Shown: positions 35,821 through 44,233, numbered from the stretch's first letter. The stretch: DNA of 50,151 bases from an uncultured Lachnospiraceae bacterium (GCA_902772635.1 CACYBK010000108.1:1-50151), one strand, 5' to 3'. Program-made: numbers and translations. The notes: a model not told the origin generated them from the letters alone.

Positions 35821-38300
35821 TATTTTTCCCTCTCAATCCACTCTTTTGCTTCTTCTCTCATCTTGTATTTCAATATCTTTCCGGCTGCGTTCATGGGGAA
35901 GGAGTCTACAAACCTGATATAGCGCGGCACTTTGTGAGCCGCGATGGAGGCTTTGATGAAGGAGCGCATAGCTTCTTCCGACACCTCTCTATCCTTCTTT
36001 AAGATAATGCAGGCCATTGCCTCTTCCCCGTATTTCTCATCGGGAACGCCTATCACCTGGACATCCTGAACATCGGGATGGGTATAGATGAATTCCTCTA
36101 TCTCCTTTGGATAAATGTTCTCGCCGCCGCGGATTATCATATCTTTAAGTCTTCCGGTGATCCTGTAATTTCCGTTCTTATCGCGGCAGGCAAGGTCTCC
36201 GGTATGGAGCCACCCGTCAGGATCTATGGCCTTCTTCGTCTCCTCGGGCATCTTGTAATAGCCCTTCATGGTATTATAGCCCTTTGAAAGAAATTCGCCG
36301 TTCTGGTCGTCGCCCAATGTCTCTCCCGTTTCGGGATCCACTATCTTGCACTGGACATGGGCGAAGTGATAACCCACAGTCTCGGTCCGAACATCGATGG
36401 GATCGTCCCATGAGCTCATGGTGGTTCCCGGAGCTGACTCAGTCTGCCCGTAAACACTCACTATCCCGGTCATATTCATTTCATTTGGATCCGCAGCCCT
36501 CTTCATAAGCTCAGGCGGGCAGCCGGCTCCGGCCATTATCCCTGTCCTCATATGAGAAAAATCAGTCGACTTGTAATCAGGATGGTTGAACATCGCAATG
36601 AACATCGTGGGCACGCCGTTGAAGCAGGTGATCTTCTCCTGCGTGATGCAGGCAAGTGAAGCCTTCGCTGAAAAATAAGGCATGGGGCAGAGCGTCGCGC
36701 CGTGAGTCATCGAGGATGTCATTGAAAGCACCATACCAAAGCAGTGGAACATCGGTACCTGCAGCATCATGCGGTCAGCTGTGGAAAGATCCATCCGGTC
36801 TCCTATGCACTTTCCGTTGTTCACGACGTTGTAATGCGTGAGCATCACGCCCTTGGGGAAGCCCGTGGTGCCTGAGGTATACTGCATATTGCAGACATCG
36901 TCCACCTGCACCTTTGCGGCAAGCCTCTTTACTTCTTCAAGCGGTACCGAATCTCCCCGGTCAAAGGCCTCATCAAAGGTAAGACAGCCCTGCATCCTGA
37001 AGCCAACCGTGATGACGTTCCGAAGGAAGGGAAGCCTCTTTGAATGGAGGGGCTCGCCGGGCTTTGTATTTGAAAGCTCGGGGCAGAGCGTTTCTATTAT
37101 CTCTTTGTAATTCGTATCCTTCGTGCCCTCGATCATCACAAGTGTATGCGTGTCCGACTGGCGGAGGAGGTACTCGAGCTCGTGGACCTTGTAGGCAGTA
37201 TTTACGGTCACAAGCACAGCCCCTATCCTCGTCGCCGCCCAAAAGGTAAGGAACCACGCGGGCACATTTGTTGCCCAGATCGCGACCTTCGCCCCGGGCC
37301 TCACGCCGAGCGAGATGAAGGAAGCCGCGAGCTTGTCCACATCATCCCTGAATTCCTCATAGGTCCTCGTATATTCAAGGGTCGTATATTTGAAGGCGTA
37401 CTGATCCGGAAATTCCTCAGCCATGCGGTCGAGGAGCTGCGGAAATGTAAGATTGATGAGCTCATCCTTTTTCCAGACATACTGCCCGCTGCCGTCGTGA
37501 TTGAAGTAGCGCATCTTGCGCATTCCCTTTGAATCGCTGTAGCGCTCCATGTAATTCACAAAATACGGAAAGATAATGTCGGGATCCTGAAGGTCCTCCA
37601 TCCAGCAGGGCTTCCATTCAAGCGAGATGAAAGAAGCGTAGTCTATCGATGAAAGAGCGCGCATGACGTCATCGAGCGGCATATTGCCTTCGCCTACGAG
37701 GTTGTAGACCTCTGTGTCGTCGGAATCCCTCACATGGACATGGCGGACATAGGCACCGAGGTTCTTTATCGTGTCGGCTGGAGATTCATTGAAGTCCCGG
37801 TACGGATGATGCACATCCCAAAGCGCCGCGAGACAGTCATTTGAGAAGCTGTCAAGAAGGTCGCGAAGCCTCGCCGTGTCGGCATAGATGCCGTTTGTCC
37901 TGATAAGGAAAACCACATTCTTTTCTTCAAAAACCGGAAGGACTTTTTTGATATTTTCCCTTACAGCCTCTTCATCATCATGCATCGCAGCGGCGGAGAC
38001 AAAGGGTACGTCAAGGCTGTCCGCGATATCAAGAAGCGCCATAAGCCCTTCAATATCAAAGTCTTTTTTTGAAAGATCGATATAGCTGTCTATCGCAGGT
38101 ATTGAAAGATGATGCTCCCTGAGATACCTTCCGGTAGCCTGGGTATTGTATTTGTGAAAGGGAGCGCCTTTTTTTGTAAAGTTGGGAGTCCTGTTGACGT
38201 TGTAGATCTCGATCCCATCCATCTTGTTTTCTTCTGCGAGGCGGATGAGCTCGTCGAAGGAATAATCTCCCCAGCCCCTGGTTGAAAAAGAAAGCTTCAT
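35820..38300 (-). CDS. Fusion: sugar-isomerase-type TIM barrel + acyl-CoA synthetase
   Basis: 826 aa. Residues 1 to ~260 are a xylose-isomerase-like TIM barrel (LSFSTRGWGDYSFDEL at the start; possible metal ligands in WDVHHPY, HVHVRD and SLEWKP). Residues ~275-826 are a full ANL acyl-CoA synthetase: P-loop MQYTSGTTGFPKGVMLTH, YGQTESAPGT, HTGDLA, GRLKDMIIRGGENIYPKEIE and the late catalytic Lys in NAAGKILKYKMRE. It is closest in feel to medium-chain/FadD-like synthetases; the acid is unknown. It overlaps the upstream gene by 4 bp and nifJ by 1 bp. The fusion is in one frame with no sign of an assembly error. Confidence 0.9.
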   Translation of the reverse strand: MKLSFSTRGWGDYSFDELIRLAEENKMDGIEIYNVNRTPNFTKKGAPFHKYNTQATGRYLREHHLSIPAIDSYIDLSKKDFDIEGLMALLDIADSLDVPFVSAAAMHDDEEAVRENIKKVLPVFEEKNVVFLIRTNGIYADTARLRDLLDSFSNDCLAALWDVHHPYRDFNESPADTIKNLGAYVRHVHVRDSDDTEVYNLVGEGNMPLDDVMRALSSIDYASFISLEWKPCWMEDLQDPDIIFPYFVNYMERYSDSKGMRKMRYFNHDGSGQYVWKKDELINLTFPQLLDRMAEEFPDQYAFKYTTLEYTRTYEEFRDDVDKLAASFISLGVRPGAKVAIWATNVPAWFLTFWAATRIGAVLVTVNTAYKVHELEYLLRQSDTHTLVMIEGTKDTNYKEIIETLCPELSNTKPGEPLHSKRLPFLRNVITVGFRMQGCLTFDEAFDRGDSVPLEEVKRLAAKVQVDDVCNMQYTSGTTGFPKGVMLTHYNVVNNGKCIGDRMDLSTADRMMLQVPMFHCFGMVLSMTSSMTHGATLCPMPYFSAKASLACITQEKITCFNGVPTMFIAMFNHPDYKSTDFSHMRTGIMAGAGCPPELMKRAADPNEMNMTGIVSVYGQTESAPGTTMSSWDDPIDVRTETVGYHFAHVQCKIVDPETGETLGDDQNGEFLSKGYNTMKGYYKMPEETKKAIDPDGWLHTGDLACRDKNGNYRITGRLKDMIIRGGENIYPKEIEEFIYTHPDVQDVQVIGVPDEKYGEEAMACIILKKDREVSEEAMRSFIKASIAAHKVPRYIRFVDSFPMNAAGKILKYKMREEAKEWIEREK

Positions 38301-39721
38301 TCTGCAGCGCCTCCTTCCTCTTCATATACGATCTTGTTCAAAGCATTGATATAAGCCCGGATACCCGAGCCTATCACATCGGTTGAAATTCCTCTTCCGG
38401 AATATATCTTTCCGTCGGACAGGAGCTTCACTATGGTCTCGCCCATGGCTTCATGTCCTTCGGCAATTGACTGGATCTCGAAATCATAGAGCTCGAAATG
38501 CCGTCCCGCGATGGCTTCAATCGCCTTGAAGGAAGCGTCTATGGGACCGTCCCCGAGGCAGATGCTGTCAAGCACCGTTCCTTTTTTGTCAAGGGTCATA
38601 TGGCTTGATGCCTTGATCAGATTCCCGCTGTTTATGACATAGCTTACGAGAGTATAGGTCGGCGGAACCTGAAGCGCCGCCGAAGCCACTATCGCGTCAA
38701 GCTCGCGGATCGTGATCACATCCTTGCTCTTTGCGATCTCCGTAAAGGCCTTGAAGACCATGTCCTTGTCCTCATCGGAAAGGTCGTAGCCAAGCCTCTC
38801 CACGGCCTTCATCACGGATGCCATGTCTTCATTTGCGGAAAGCTCCATCGAATCACTATCAGCTTCTTCCGAGCCGACCGATAACTTGCTCCCGCCGCTG
38901 CCTTCGGCTATCCATTTTATCTGCTCTATTATCCTCTTGAGCGAGGTGGTCTCAACAGAGGTGTGAAGCTGCAAAAGATCACTCTTTTCGGAAAGGATGT
39001 CCGTAATGGATGAAAGCGAGACTGTGTTAAGCGCGTACGCCGCAGCCTTCAGTATATCAGCTCCCGCCTCCATGGCCTTAAGCGCGCAGGAGGACGCAAG
39101 GTGAAGGGTGTTGTCGCAGGCGATGCCGAGACGGACTTTTGAAAGCTCAGGCACCTCTTTTTTGAGTGTTTCGATAAATTCGAAAAACTCGTCGGGAAGC
39201 ATATTTCCGGCTCTGTCATATATCGTGATGATGCCGACACCGGAATCGACGGCTGTCTTTATTGCTTCATAAAGAAATGTTCTTTCGGCCCTGGTGGCGT
39301 CCTCGGCTACAAACTCGACATCCTCAGTAAGTTCCCTTGCCTTTGATACGACAGCCTTTACAGTCTCAAGCATCTTCGGCTGTTTCTGATGATAAACATA
39401 TTCCATCCTTGCAGGTGACAGGCCTGCAACCACCTGAAGTCTCGGATGCTTTGCCTCCTTCATGGCGGCATAGGTAGTTTCAACGCTTTCCTCCGAAAGA
39501 CTCACCGGAACCGCAAGAATACTGTTTTTCAGGGAGGAGGCTATTGACTTGATCCGGAGGCTGTCGGGCTTTAGGTCCTCTATGCCTGTAGCCTCAACAA
39601 CTGTCACCCCAAGACGATCCAGAAGCTTTGCTATCTCTATCCTCTGCCTGAAGGTATGAGGCAGCTTCTTTAAGACATCAAGCTCCTTCAGCGTCACATC
39701 ACAGATCTCGATCTCTCGCAT
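38297..39721 (-). CDS. Isopropylmalate synthase-like protein with lost active site and intact regulatory domain
   Basis: 474 aa from the ATG at 39721 (AAAGGAGG upstream; the frame beyond it is in the T-box terminator). It aligns with LeuA along its length, but the key residues are gone: the DTTLRDGxQ motif reads DVTLKELDV, and the metal-binding HxHD reads IACDN; the GxGERxGN motif is also missing. The C-terminal ~120 residues are a complete LeuA regulatory domain (LGDGPIDASFKAIEAI; FEIQSIAEGHEAMGETIVKL; GRGISTDVIGSGIRAY). So a catalytic aldol-type synthase is unlikely; a leucine-binding scaffold or regulator is a fair guess. First gene of the T-box operon. Confidence 0.85.
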   Translation of the reverse strand: MREIEICDVTLKELDVLKKLPHTFRQRIEIAKLLDRLGVTVVEATGIEDLKPDSLRIKSIASSLKNSILAVPVSLSEESVETTYAAMKEAKHPRLQVVAGLSPARMEYVYHQKQPKMLETVKAVVSKARELTEDVEFVAEDATRAERTFLYEAIKTAVDSGVGIITIYDRAGNMLPDEFFEFIETLKKEVPELSKVRLGIACDNTLHLASSCALKAMEAGADILKAAAYALNTVSLSSITDILSEKSDLLQLHTSVETTSLKRIIEQIKWIAEGSGGSKLSVGSEEADSDSMELSANEDMASVMKAVERLGYDLSDEDKDMVFKAFTEIAKSKDVITIRELDAIVASAALQVPPTYTLVSYVINSGNLIKASSHMTLDKKGTVLDSICLGDGPIDASFKAIEAIAGRHFELYDFEIQSIAEGHEAMGETIVKLLSDGKIYSGRGISTDVIGSGIRAYINALNKIVYEEEGGAAE

Positions 39722-39741
39722 TTTTTGTCCTCCTTTAACGT

Positions 39742-40020
39742 AAAAAAAACTGCGCCTCTTCTTAAGAGACGCAGGGCTCATACATTTCTGCGCGGTACCA
39801 CTCTTATTCGCGCTCATTACTTTTCATAAGCGCGCACTCATTTCCCCGATAACGGAGGGATCCCGTCTGCTTCTAATGAGGAAAAATAATTCCCGTTCTT
39901 GCAGAGGCTCCAAGGCGAGTTCCCAATGCCGCTTCCGCTGCCTTTCAGCAACCGGCAGCTCTCTTCATTGCACGGCAGAGGTACTGCTCCTCTTCACAGC
40001 CTTTGATATTCAGATGATAT
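39742..40020 (-). promoter_or_regulatory. T-box riboswitch leader, probably leucine-specific
   Basis: Minus-strand leader. Stem I features (AGAGAGCTGCCGGTTGCTG, GGCAGC) are followed by GGGAACTCGCCTTGGAGC, in which CTC (39917-39919), a Leu codon, sits where the specifier is expected. The antiterminator T-box sequence AAGAGTGGTACCGCG is at 39791-39805. A competing terminator (39750-39774; 11-bp stem with one G-U) ends in eight T. Uncharged tRNA-Leu should favour read-through into the downstream genes. The ~560 bp from 39722 to 40281 hold this leader, two divergent promoters and a palindromic repeat, with no gene. Confidence 0.93.
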
Positions 40021-40028
40021 TCCGAAAG

Positions 40029-40057
40029 AATTTAGCACGGAACCCTTCAATAGTCAA
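40029..40057 (-). promoter_or_regulatory. Promoter of the T-box operon
   Basis: Minus strand: TTGACT (40052-40057), 17-nt spacer, TAAATT (40029-40034), placed right before the T-box leader. Confidence 0.7.
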
Positions 40058-40070
40058 GGGGCTACGCAAA

Positions 40071-40207
40071 TGAACCCAGGGGACGGAGTCAAGGGACCAT
40101 TTTTTGAACCCAGGGGACGGAGTCAAGGGACCATTTTTTGACCGGAAGGCGCATAGATCGGGCATCTGTATCTCATTTTGAACCCTTGACTCCGTCCCCT
40201 GGGTTCA
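40071..40207. repeat. GGGGACG palindromic REP-like element with tandem unit
   Basis: Two perfect 34-bp direct copies (40071-40104 and 40105-40138; core CCCAGGGGACGGAGTCAAGG) and one inverted copy (40179-40207). The second copy and the inverted copy form a perfect 25-bp stem. It separates the divergent T-box and NSS promoters. Confidence 0.85.
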
Positions 40208-40218
40208 TTTTTGAAAAC

Positions 40219-40246
40219 TTGAAAGAAAAAGCCATTGTGCTATACT
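40219..40246 (+). promoter_or_regulatory. Promoter of the NSS symporter gene
   Basis: TTGAAA (40219-40224), 16-nt spacer, TATACT (40241-40246), about 35 nt before the ATG at 40282. Confidence 0.65.
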
Positions 40247-40281
40247 CTTTAGGTTGCACTTTAAATGGGAAGGAAATGGAA

Positions 40282-41631
40282 ATGAAGGAGCGGTCTTCAT
40301 TCAATTCAAAGATAGGTTTTGTGCTTGCTGCGGCGGCCTCTGCCGTTGGACTTGGAAATCTCTGGCGCTTTCCTTATCTTGCTGCCCAGCACGGCGGCGG
40401 CAGCTTTCTTTTGATCTATATCATTCTTTCGGTGACGTTTGGATTCACGCTCATGGTCGCAGAGATCTCAATAGGCCGAAAGACAAAGCTTTCCGCGATA
40501 GGCGCCTACAAAAAGCTGAACAAGAAATTCGCCTTCGAGGGCGTTCTTTCAATGATCGTCCCCATGATAATCCTGCCCTATTATGCCGTGATAAACGGAT
40601 GGGTGCTGAAATACTTCGCAGCCTTCATATCCGGGGAAGACAAGGCGGCAGCAGCCGACGGCTACTTCAACGCATTTATATCAGAGACCGGAGAGCCGCT
40701 TGTCTGGTTTTTGATCTGCCTTGCGGGGGCTGGAGTGGTAGTATTCCTTGGCGTTACCCACGGGATCGAAAAGTCAGGCAAGATACTGATGCCGGTTCTC
40801 CTTGTTCTGATGGTAATAGTTGTCGTCTTTGTCTTAAGCCGCCCCGGCTCCCTTGAAGGGGTGAAATATTATCTCGTTCCGAATGTAAAAAATCTTTCGT
40901 TCAAAACTTTCCTTGCTGCGATCGGCCAGCTTTTCTACTCCCTCTCCATTTCCATGGGGATACTGATAAGCTACGGCTCCTATATGAGCAAGAAGCACCA
41001 CATTGAATCCTCGGTCCATCAGATAGAATTTTTTGATACCCTGGTCGCTTTCCTCGCGGGGCTCATGATAATCCCGGCTGTTTTCACCTTCTCCGGAGAC
41101 GCAGCACTCTCTTCGGGTCCCTCACTCATGTTCGTGACTCTCCCGAAGGTCTTTGCCTCAATGGCGACGGGAAGAATCGTGGGTACTGTCTTTTTCCTGA
41201 TGGTATTTTTCGCGGCGCTTACTTCTACGATCTCACTGATGGAAGCGGTCGTTTCGAATTTTATAGATGCTTTCCATATGAAGCGTTCAACTGCCGTTTT
41301 GATAACACTTGCCTATTGCGGAGTCCTGGGCGGACTTGCTTCACTCGGCTACGGGCCACTCTCGGGTGTTACGATATTCGGGATGCATATTCTCGACTTC
41401 ATGGACTTCATCTCAAACTCTGTACTGATGCCGGTCGTCGCCATCATCACCTGCATCTTCGTGGCATTTGTGATAAAGCCCGGGGCCATAATTGAAGAGG
41501 TCGAGGCCGAAGGCAGCGTCTTTCGCGGCAAAAAAGTATTCTCTTTTATAATAAAGTTCGTCGCACCCTGGTTTATGATCCTTATCCTGATAAGCTCGAT
41601 CATGCAGGCTCTTGGCCTGTTCAAGCTCTGA
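40282..41631 (+). CDS. Neurotransmitter:sodium symporter (NSS/SNF family) amino acid transporter
   Basis: 449 aa from the ATG at 40282 (GGAAGG 8 nt upstream; the longer frame begins inside the repeat). Na+-coupled uptake, usually of amino acids in bacteria. The first helix has the NSS signature GFVLAAAASAVGLGNLWRFPYLAAQHGGGSFL (Na+/substrate sites), and about 11-12 helices follow, as in bacterial Tyt1/MhsT-type members. Substrate is not readable. It shares a transcript with the UreI/AmiS-like channel 47 nt downstream. Confidence 0.92.
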   Translation: MKERSSFNSKIGFVLAAAASAVGLGNLWRFPYLAAQHGGGSFLLIYIILSVTFGFTLMVAEISIGRKTKLSAIGAYKKLNKKFAFEGVLSMIVPMIILPYYAVINGWVLKYFAAFISGEDKAAAADGYFNAFISETGEPLVWFLICLAGAGVVVFLGVTHGIEKSGKILMPVLLVLMVIVVVFVLSRPGSLEGVKYYLVPNVKNLSFKTFLAAIGQLFYSLSISMGILISYGSYMSKKHHIESSVHQIEFFDTLVAFLAGLMIIPAVFTFSGDAALSSGPSLMFVTLPKVFASMATGRIVGTVFFLMVFFAALTSTISLMEAVVSNFIDAFHMKRSTAVLITLAYCGVLGGLASLGYGPLSGVTIFGMHILDFMDFISNSVLMPVVAIITCIFVAFVIKPGAIIEEVEAEGSVFRGKKVFSFIIKFVAPWFMILILISSIMQALGLFKL

Positions 41632-41668
41632 GGAGGAACCATTATGCGAAGCATAATCTTCAAAATGG
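41630..41668 (+). repeat. Intercistronic hairpin element, copy 1
   Basis: Starts at the NSS stop: GAGGAGGAACC, then the hairpin ATTATGC-GAA-GCATAAT (41641-41657), then CTTCAAAATGG. A near-identical sequence lies in another operon at 46595-46636 on the minus strand, with a compensatory change in the stem. Confidence 0.65.
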
Positions 41669-41678
41669 AGGTCAATGT

Positions 41679-42185
41679 ATGCTTTCAGTATGCCTTTTGT
41701 TCGTAGGTATAGTCCTTATAAATAATGGTGTCTGCACTCTCCTTAAGGTTGAAGCAAAGGCCGCCGCAATAATGAATCTCCTCACCGGAGGACTTTCAAT
41801 CTTCATAAATTTTGTGAGCATAATAAGGGGCGATTACTACGCGGCCGCAACCGGTCTTCTTTTCGGCTTCACCTATCTCTTTGTTGCCTTCAACAATCTC
41901 CTTCATCTTGACACCTGCCCCTTTGCTGTATTTTCGGGCTTTGTGGCGATAAACGCGATCATCTTCGGTGTAGTTGAGGGAATCACCGGAAACGTGGCTC
42001 TTGGCATTATCCCTGATATACGATGGCTCCTGATCTGGTGGCTTTGGGCAATTCTCTGGGGAAGCGCGATCGTGACCGACCTCATGAAAAAGGACTTGAA
42101 GAAATTCGTTCCCGTTCTCCAGATCATAGAAGGCGTCATCACAGCCTGGGTTCCCGCCGTTCTGATGCTTCTTGATCTTTGGTGA
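41679..42185 (+). CDS. AmiS/UreI family urea or short-amide channel
   Basis: 168 aa, six membrane helices, the size of AmiS/UreI proteins. Family marks: LLFVGIVLINNG at the start, LLFGFTYLFVAFNNL in the middle and RWLLIWWLWAILWG in helix 5. These pass urea or short amides; UreI is acid-gated. GGAGG lies 7 nt before the ATG. There is no urease or amidase gene in the window, so the solute is open. Likely co-transcribed with the NSS symporter, with a repeated hairpin element in the gap. Confidence 0.88.
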   Translation: MLSVCLLFVGIVLINNGVCTLLKVEAKAAAIMNLLTGGLSIFINFVSIIRGDYYAAATGLLFGFTYLFVAFNNLLHLDTCPFAVFSGFVAINAIIFGVVEGITGNVALGIIPDIRWLLIWWLWAILWGSAIVTDLMKKDLKKFVPVLQIIEGVITAWVPAVLMLLDLW

Positions 42186-42278
42186 ACTTTATTTGAAACA
42201 AACACATTTTTGCAGGCAGATCGTGCCTCATAAATCGTATAATAATATAGTATTATCCTCTTTGATCGGAGTTTTTTA

Positions 42279-43967
42279 ATGGACGATAAACGAAAGCTTG
42301 AATTTTTAAGGCTTTTTGAAAATATGATAAGCAAAATGACCTTCCCTGACCACTTCGTCAGGGAGGAGTTCATAGACGCACTCAGGGAGCTTTCCATATT
42401 TTTCCGCCTGTCAAAGGGCGTAACAGAGTATTTCAGGAGCGTTTCCGATGAAAAGATCGGAGTCGGGGATGAGATCGTCGACTATGATGAGGGACCTGCT
42501 GATGTCATCGCTCATCAGCGAAGGATCGTATCCGCTGCCGGAGCCGTATGCCGCGTCACACTTTATATGTCAAAGGATGAGAAGCCTCTATCCGAAGAGG
42601 AAGCAGCCCATCTTGACGTGGTAGCCCGCTCCCTCATAAGCTTCATCACGAGAAACCGGCTCGCGACCACGGTAGAGCGTTTGAGCTTTTATGATGAGGA
42701 CAATTTCAGGAATCTTCGCTATTTCTTCCGTCATATAGAACGGCTCATGGACGAAAATGCGCTGTTTGGCTATACCCTCATTGTCATAAACTGCCGCCAG
42801 TTCTCTCTCATCAACAGGGACATCGGAAGAGCGGCAGGCGACATTGTCCTTCGAAGATATTTTGAGCTTTTTGATGATACACTTGAAGACCATGGACTCA
42901 TATGCCGGGTCGGTGGAGACAATTTTGCCATAATATGCGAAAACAATATGGTCTCAGAGATCATACGGCTCGTCGAGGGCGTTCCCGTAACCTATGACGA
43001 GGAGCATGGAAAAAGGGTAATGCTCTCATCCTGCGCCGGGGTTTATACCCTTCCGGCTGATATAAGTCCCGAGCACCCCGGCGAGATCTTTGGTCCCACC
43101 TATGCTCTTTCACAGGAAGCAAAATTTGAGCCTGAGACTACCATACTCTATATGAGCCGTGCGCTCTCTGAAGAAAAGGAAAGAGCTGCCCATGTCAGGC
43201 ACCGCTTCCTTGAAGCTCTTGAAAAAAAGGAGTTTCAGGCTTATTACCAGCCGAAGGTCGATGTCACGACCGGACGGCTTGCAGGTGCAGAAGCGCTCTG
43301 CCGCTGGTATGAAAATGGCAAGCTCGTCCCGCCGGGCGATTTCATCCCGGTACTCGAACAGAGTATGGATATCTGCCTTCTCGATTTCTACATGCTCGAA
43401 GCCGCATGCCATGATCTCAGAAAATGGATGGATGAAGGGAAGGACATAGTAAGGATCAGTGTCAACCTTTCAAGGAAAAACCTGATAGACGCAGATCTTC
43501 TGCAAAGGATAGTTGACCTTGTAGACTCCTACAAGGTGCCTCATGAATATATAGAGATCGAGCTTACCGAGACAAAGACAGAGGTCGAGTTCGAGCGGCT
43601 GAAGAATGTTGTCACGGGACTTCAGAGGGCAGGGATCAAGACCGCAGTCGATGACTTTGGTGTGGGCTATTCATCTCTTAACCTGATCCGTGAGATTCCC
43701 TGGGATGTGCTCAAGATAGACCGCTGCCTGCTGCCCGTAAAGGGTGATGCAGAGGAAGTCACAAGACTAATGTTCTGCCACGTGGCTTCGATGGCAAAAA
43801 ATATGGGTCTTGAATGCGTGGCTGAAGGAGTTGAGACAACGGAGCATATTGATCTGATGAGGGAAAACGGCTGCAATATCGCACAGGGCTTCTACTTTGA
43901 CCACCCTCTTCGCATAGAAGAATTTGAAGAACGCCTTGTTAATAACGTATACGAATTGGAGAAATAA
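42279..43967 (+). CDS. Cyclic-di-GMP phosphodiesterase with N-terminal sensor, degenerate GGDEF and EAL
   Basis: 562 aa. The N-terminal ~130 residues look like a GAF-type or other soluble sensor (a helical start, then VCRVTLYMSKDEKPLSEEEAAHLDVVARSL). The GGDEF-like domain reads RVGGDNF, so cyclase activity is unlikely. The EAL domain keeps EALCRW, VNLSRKN, ELTETK, DDFGVGYSS, LKIDR and AEGVET, so it should hydrolyse cyclic-di-GMP. CGGAG lies 7 nt before the ATG. The TSCPD gene starts within its stop (TAATGA). It is a paralogue of the EAL protein at 29305-30678. Confidence 0.9.
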   Translation: MDDKRKLEFLRLFENMISKMTFPDHFVREEFIDALRELSIFFRLSKGVTEYFRSVSDEKIGVGDEIVDYDEGPADVIAHQRRIVSAAGAVCRVTLYMSKDEKPLSEEEAAHLDVVARSLISFITRNRLATTVERLSFYDEDNFRNLRYFFRHIERLMDENALFGYTLIVINCRQFSLINRDIGRAAGDIVLRRYFELFDDTLEDHGLICRVGGDNFAIICENNMVSEIIRLVEGVPVTYDEEHGKRVMLSSCAGVYTLPADISPEHPGEIFGPTYALSQEAKFEPETTILYMSRALSEEKERAAHVRHRFLEALEKKEFQAYYQPKVDVTTGRLAGAEALCRWYENGKLVPPGDFIPVLEQSMDICLLDFYMLEAACHDLRKWMDEGKDIVRISVNLSRKNLIDADLLQRIVDLVDSYKVPHEYIEIELTETKTEVEFERLKNVVTGLQRAGIKTAVDDFGVGYSSLNLIREIPWDVLKIDRCLLPVKGDAEEVTRLMFCHVASMAKNMGLECVAEGVETTEHIDLMRENGCNIAQGFYFDHPLRIEEFEERLVNNVYELEK

Positions 43968-44224
43968 TGAAAACAAAGGATTTCAAAACAAACGGAACCT
44001 GCTCAAGGAGCATACATGTCGAGATAGATGATAATGGCATCATCCAAAACCTTGTTTTTGACGGAGGCTGCCCCGGAAATACACAGGGAGTGGCAAAGCT
44101 TGCAGTTGGAAGAGACGCAAAAGAAGTAGCAGATCTGCTTCGAAATACCATGTGCGGCGCAAGAGGAACCTCCTGCCCCGACCAGCTTTCAAAGGCGATC
44201 GATGAGGTGCTTGCAGAGGCCTGA
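43967..44224 (+). CDS. TSCPD domain protein (TIGR03905 family)
   Basis: 85 aa, complete. It contains the TSCPD pattern near its end (GARGTSCPDQLSKAI) and two further cysteines (TCSRS; GGCPGNTQGVAKL). TSCPD also occurs at the C-terminus of class II ribonucleotide reductases, but the stand-alone form has no known function. Four cysteines could bind a metal. The ATG overlaps the stop of the EAL gene by one base, so translation is probably coupled. It converges with the minus-strand ABC gene 9 bp away. Confidence 0.85.
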   Translation: MKTKDFKTNGTCSRSIHVEIDDNGIIQNLVFDGGCPGNTQGVAKLAVGRDAKEVADLLRNTMCGARGTSCPDQLSKAIDEVLAEA

Positions 44225-44233
44225 AGCCTTGCC

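Noticed and set aside
38297..39721. Functional leuA (2-isopropylmalate synthase)
   Set aside because: The Arg of the DTTLRDG motif and both metal-binding His are absent, so a normal enzyme call would mislead.
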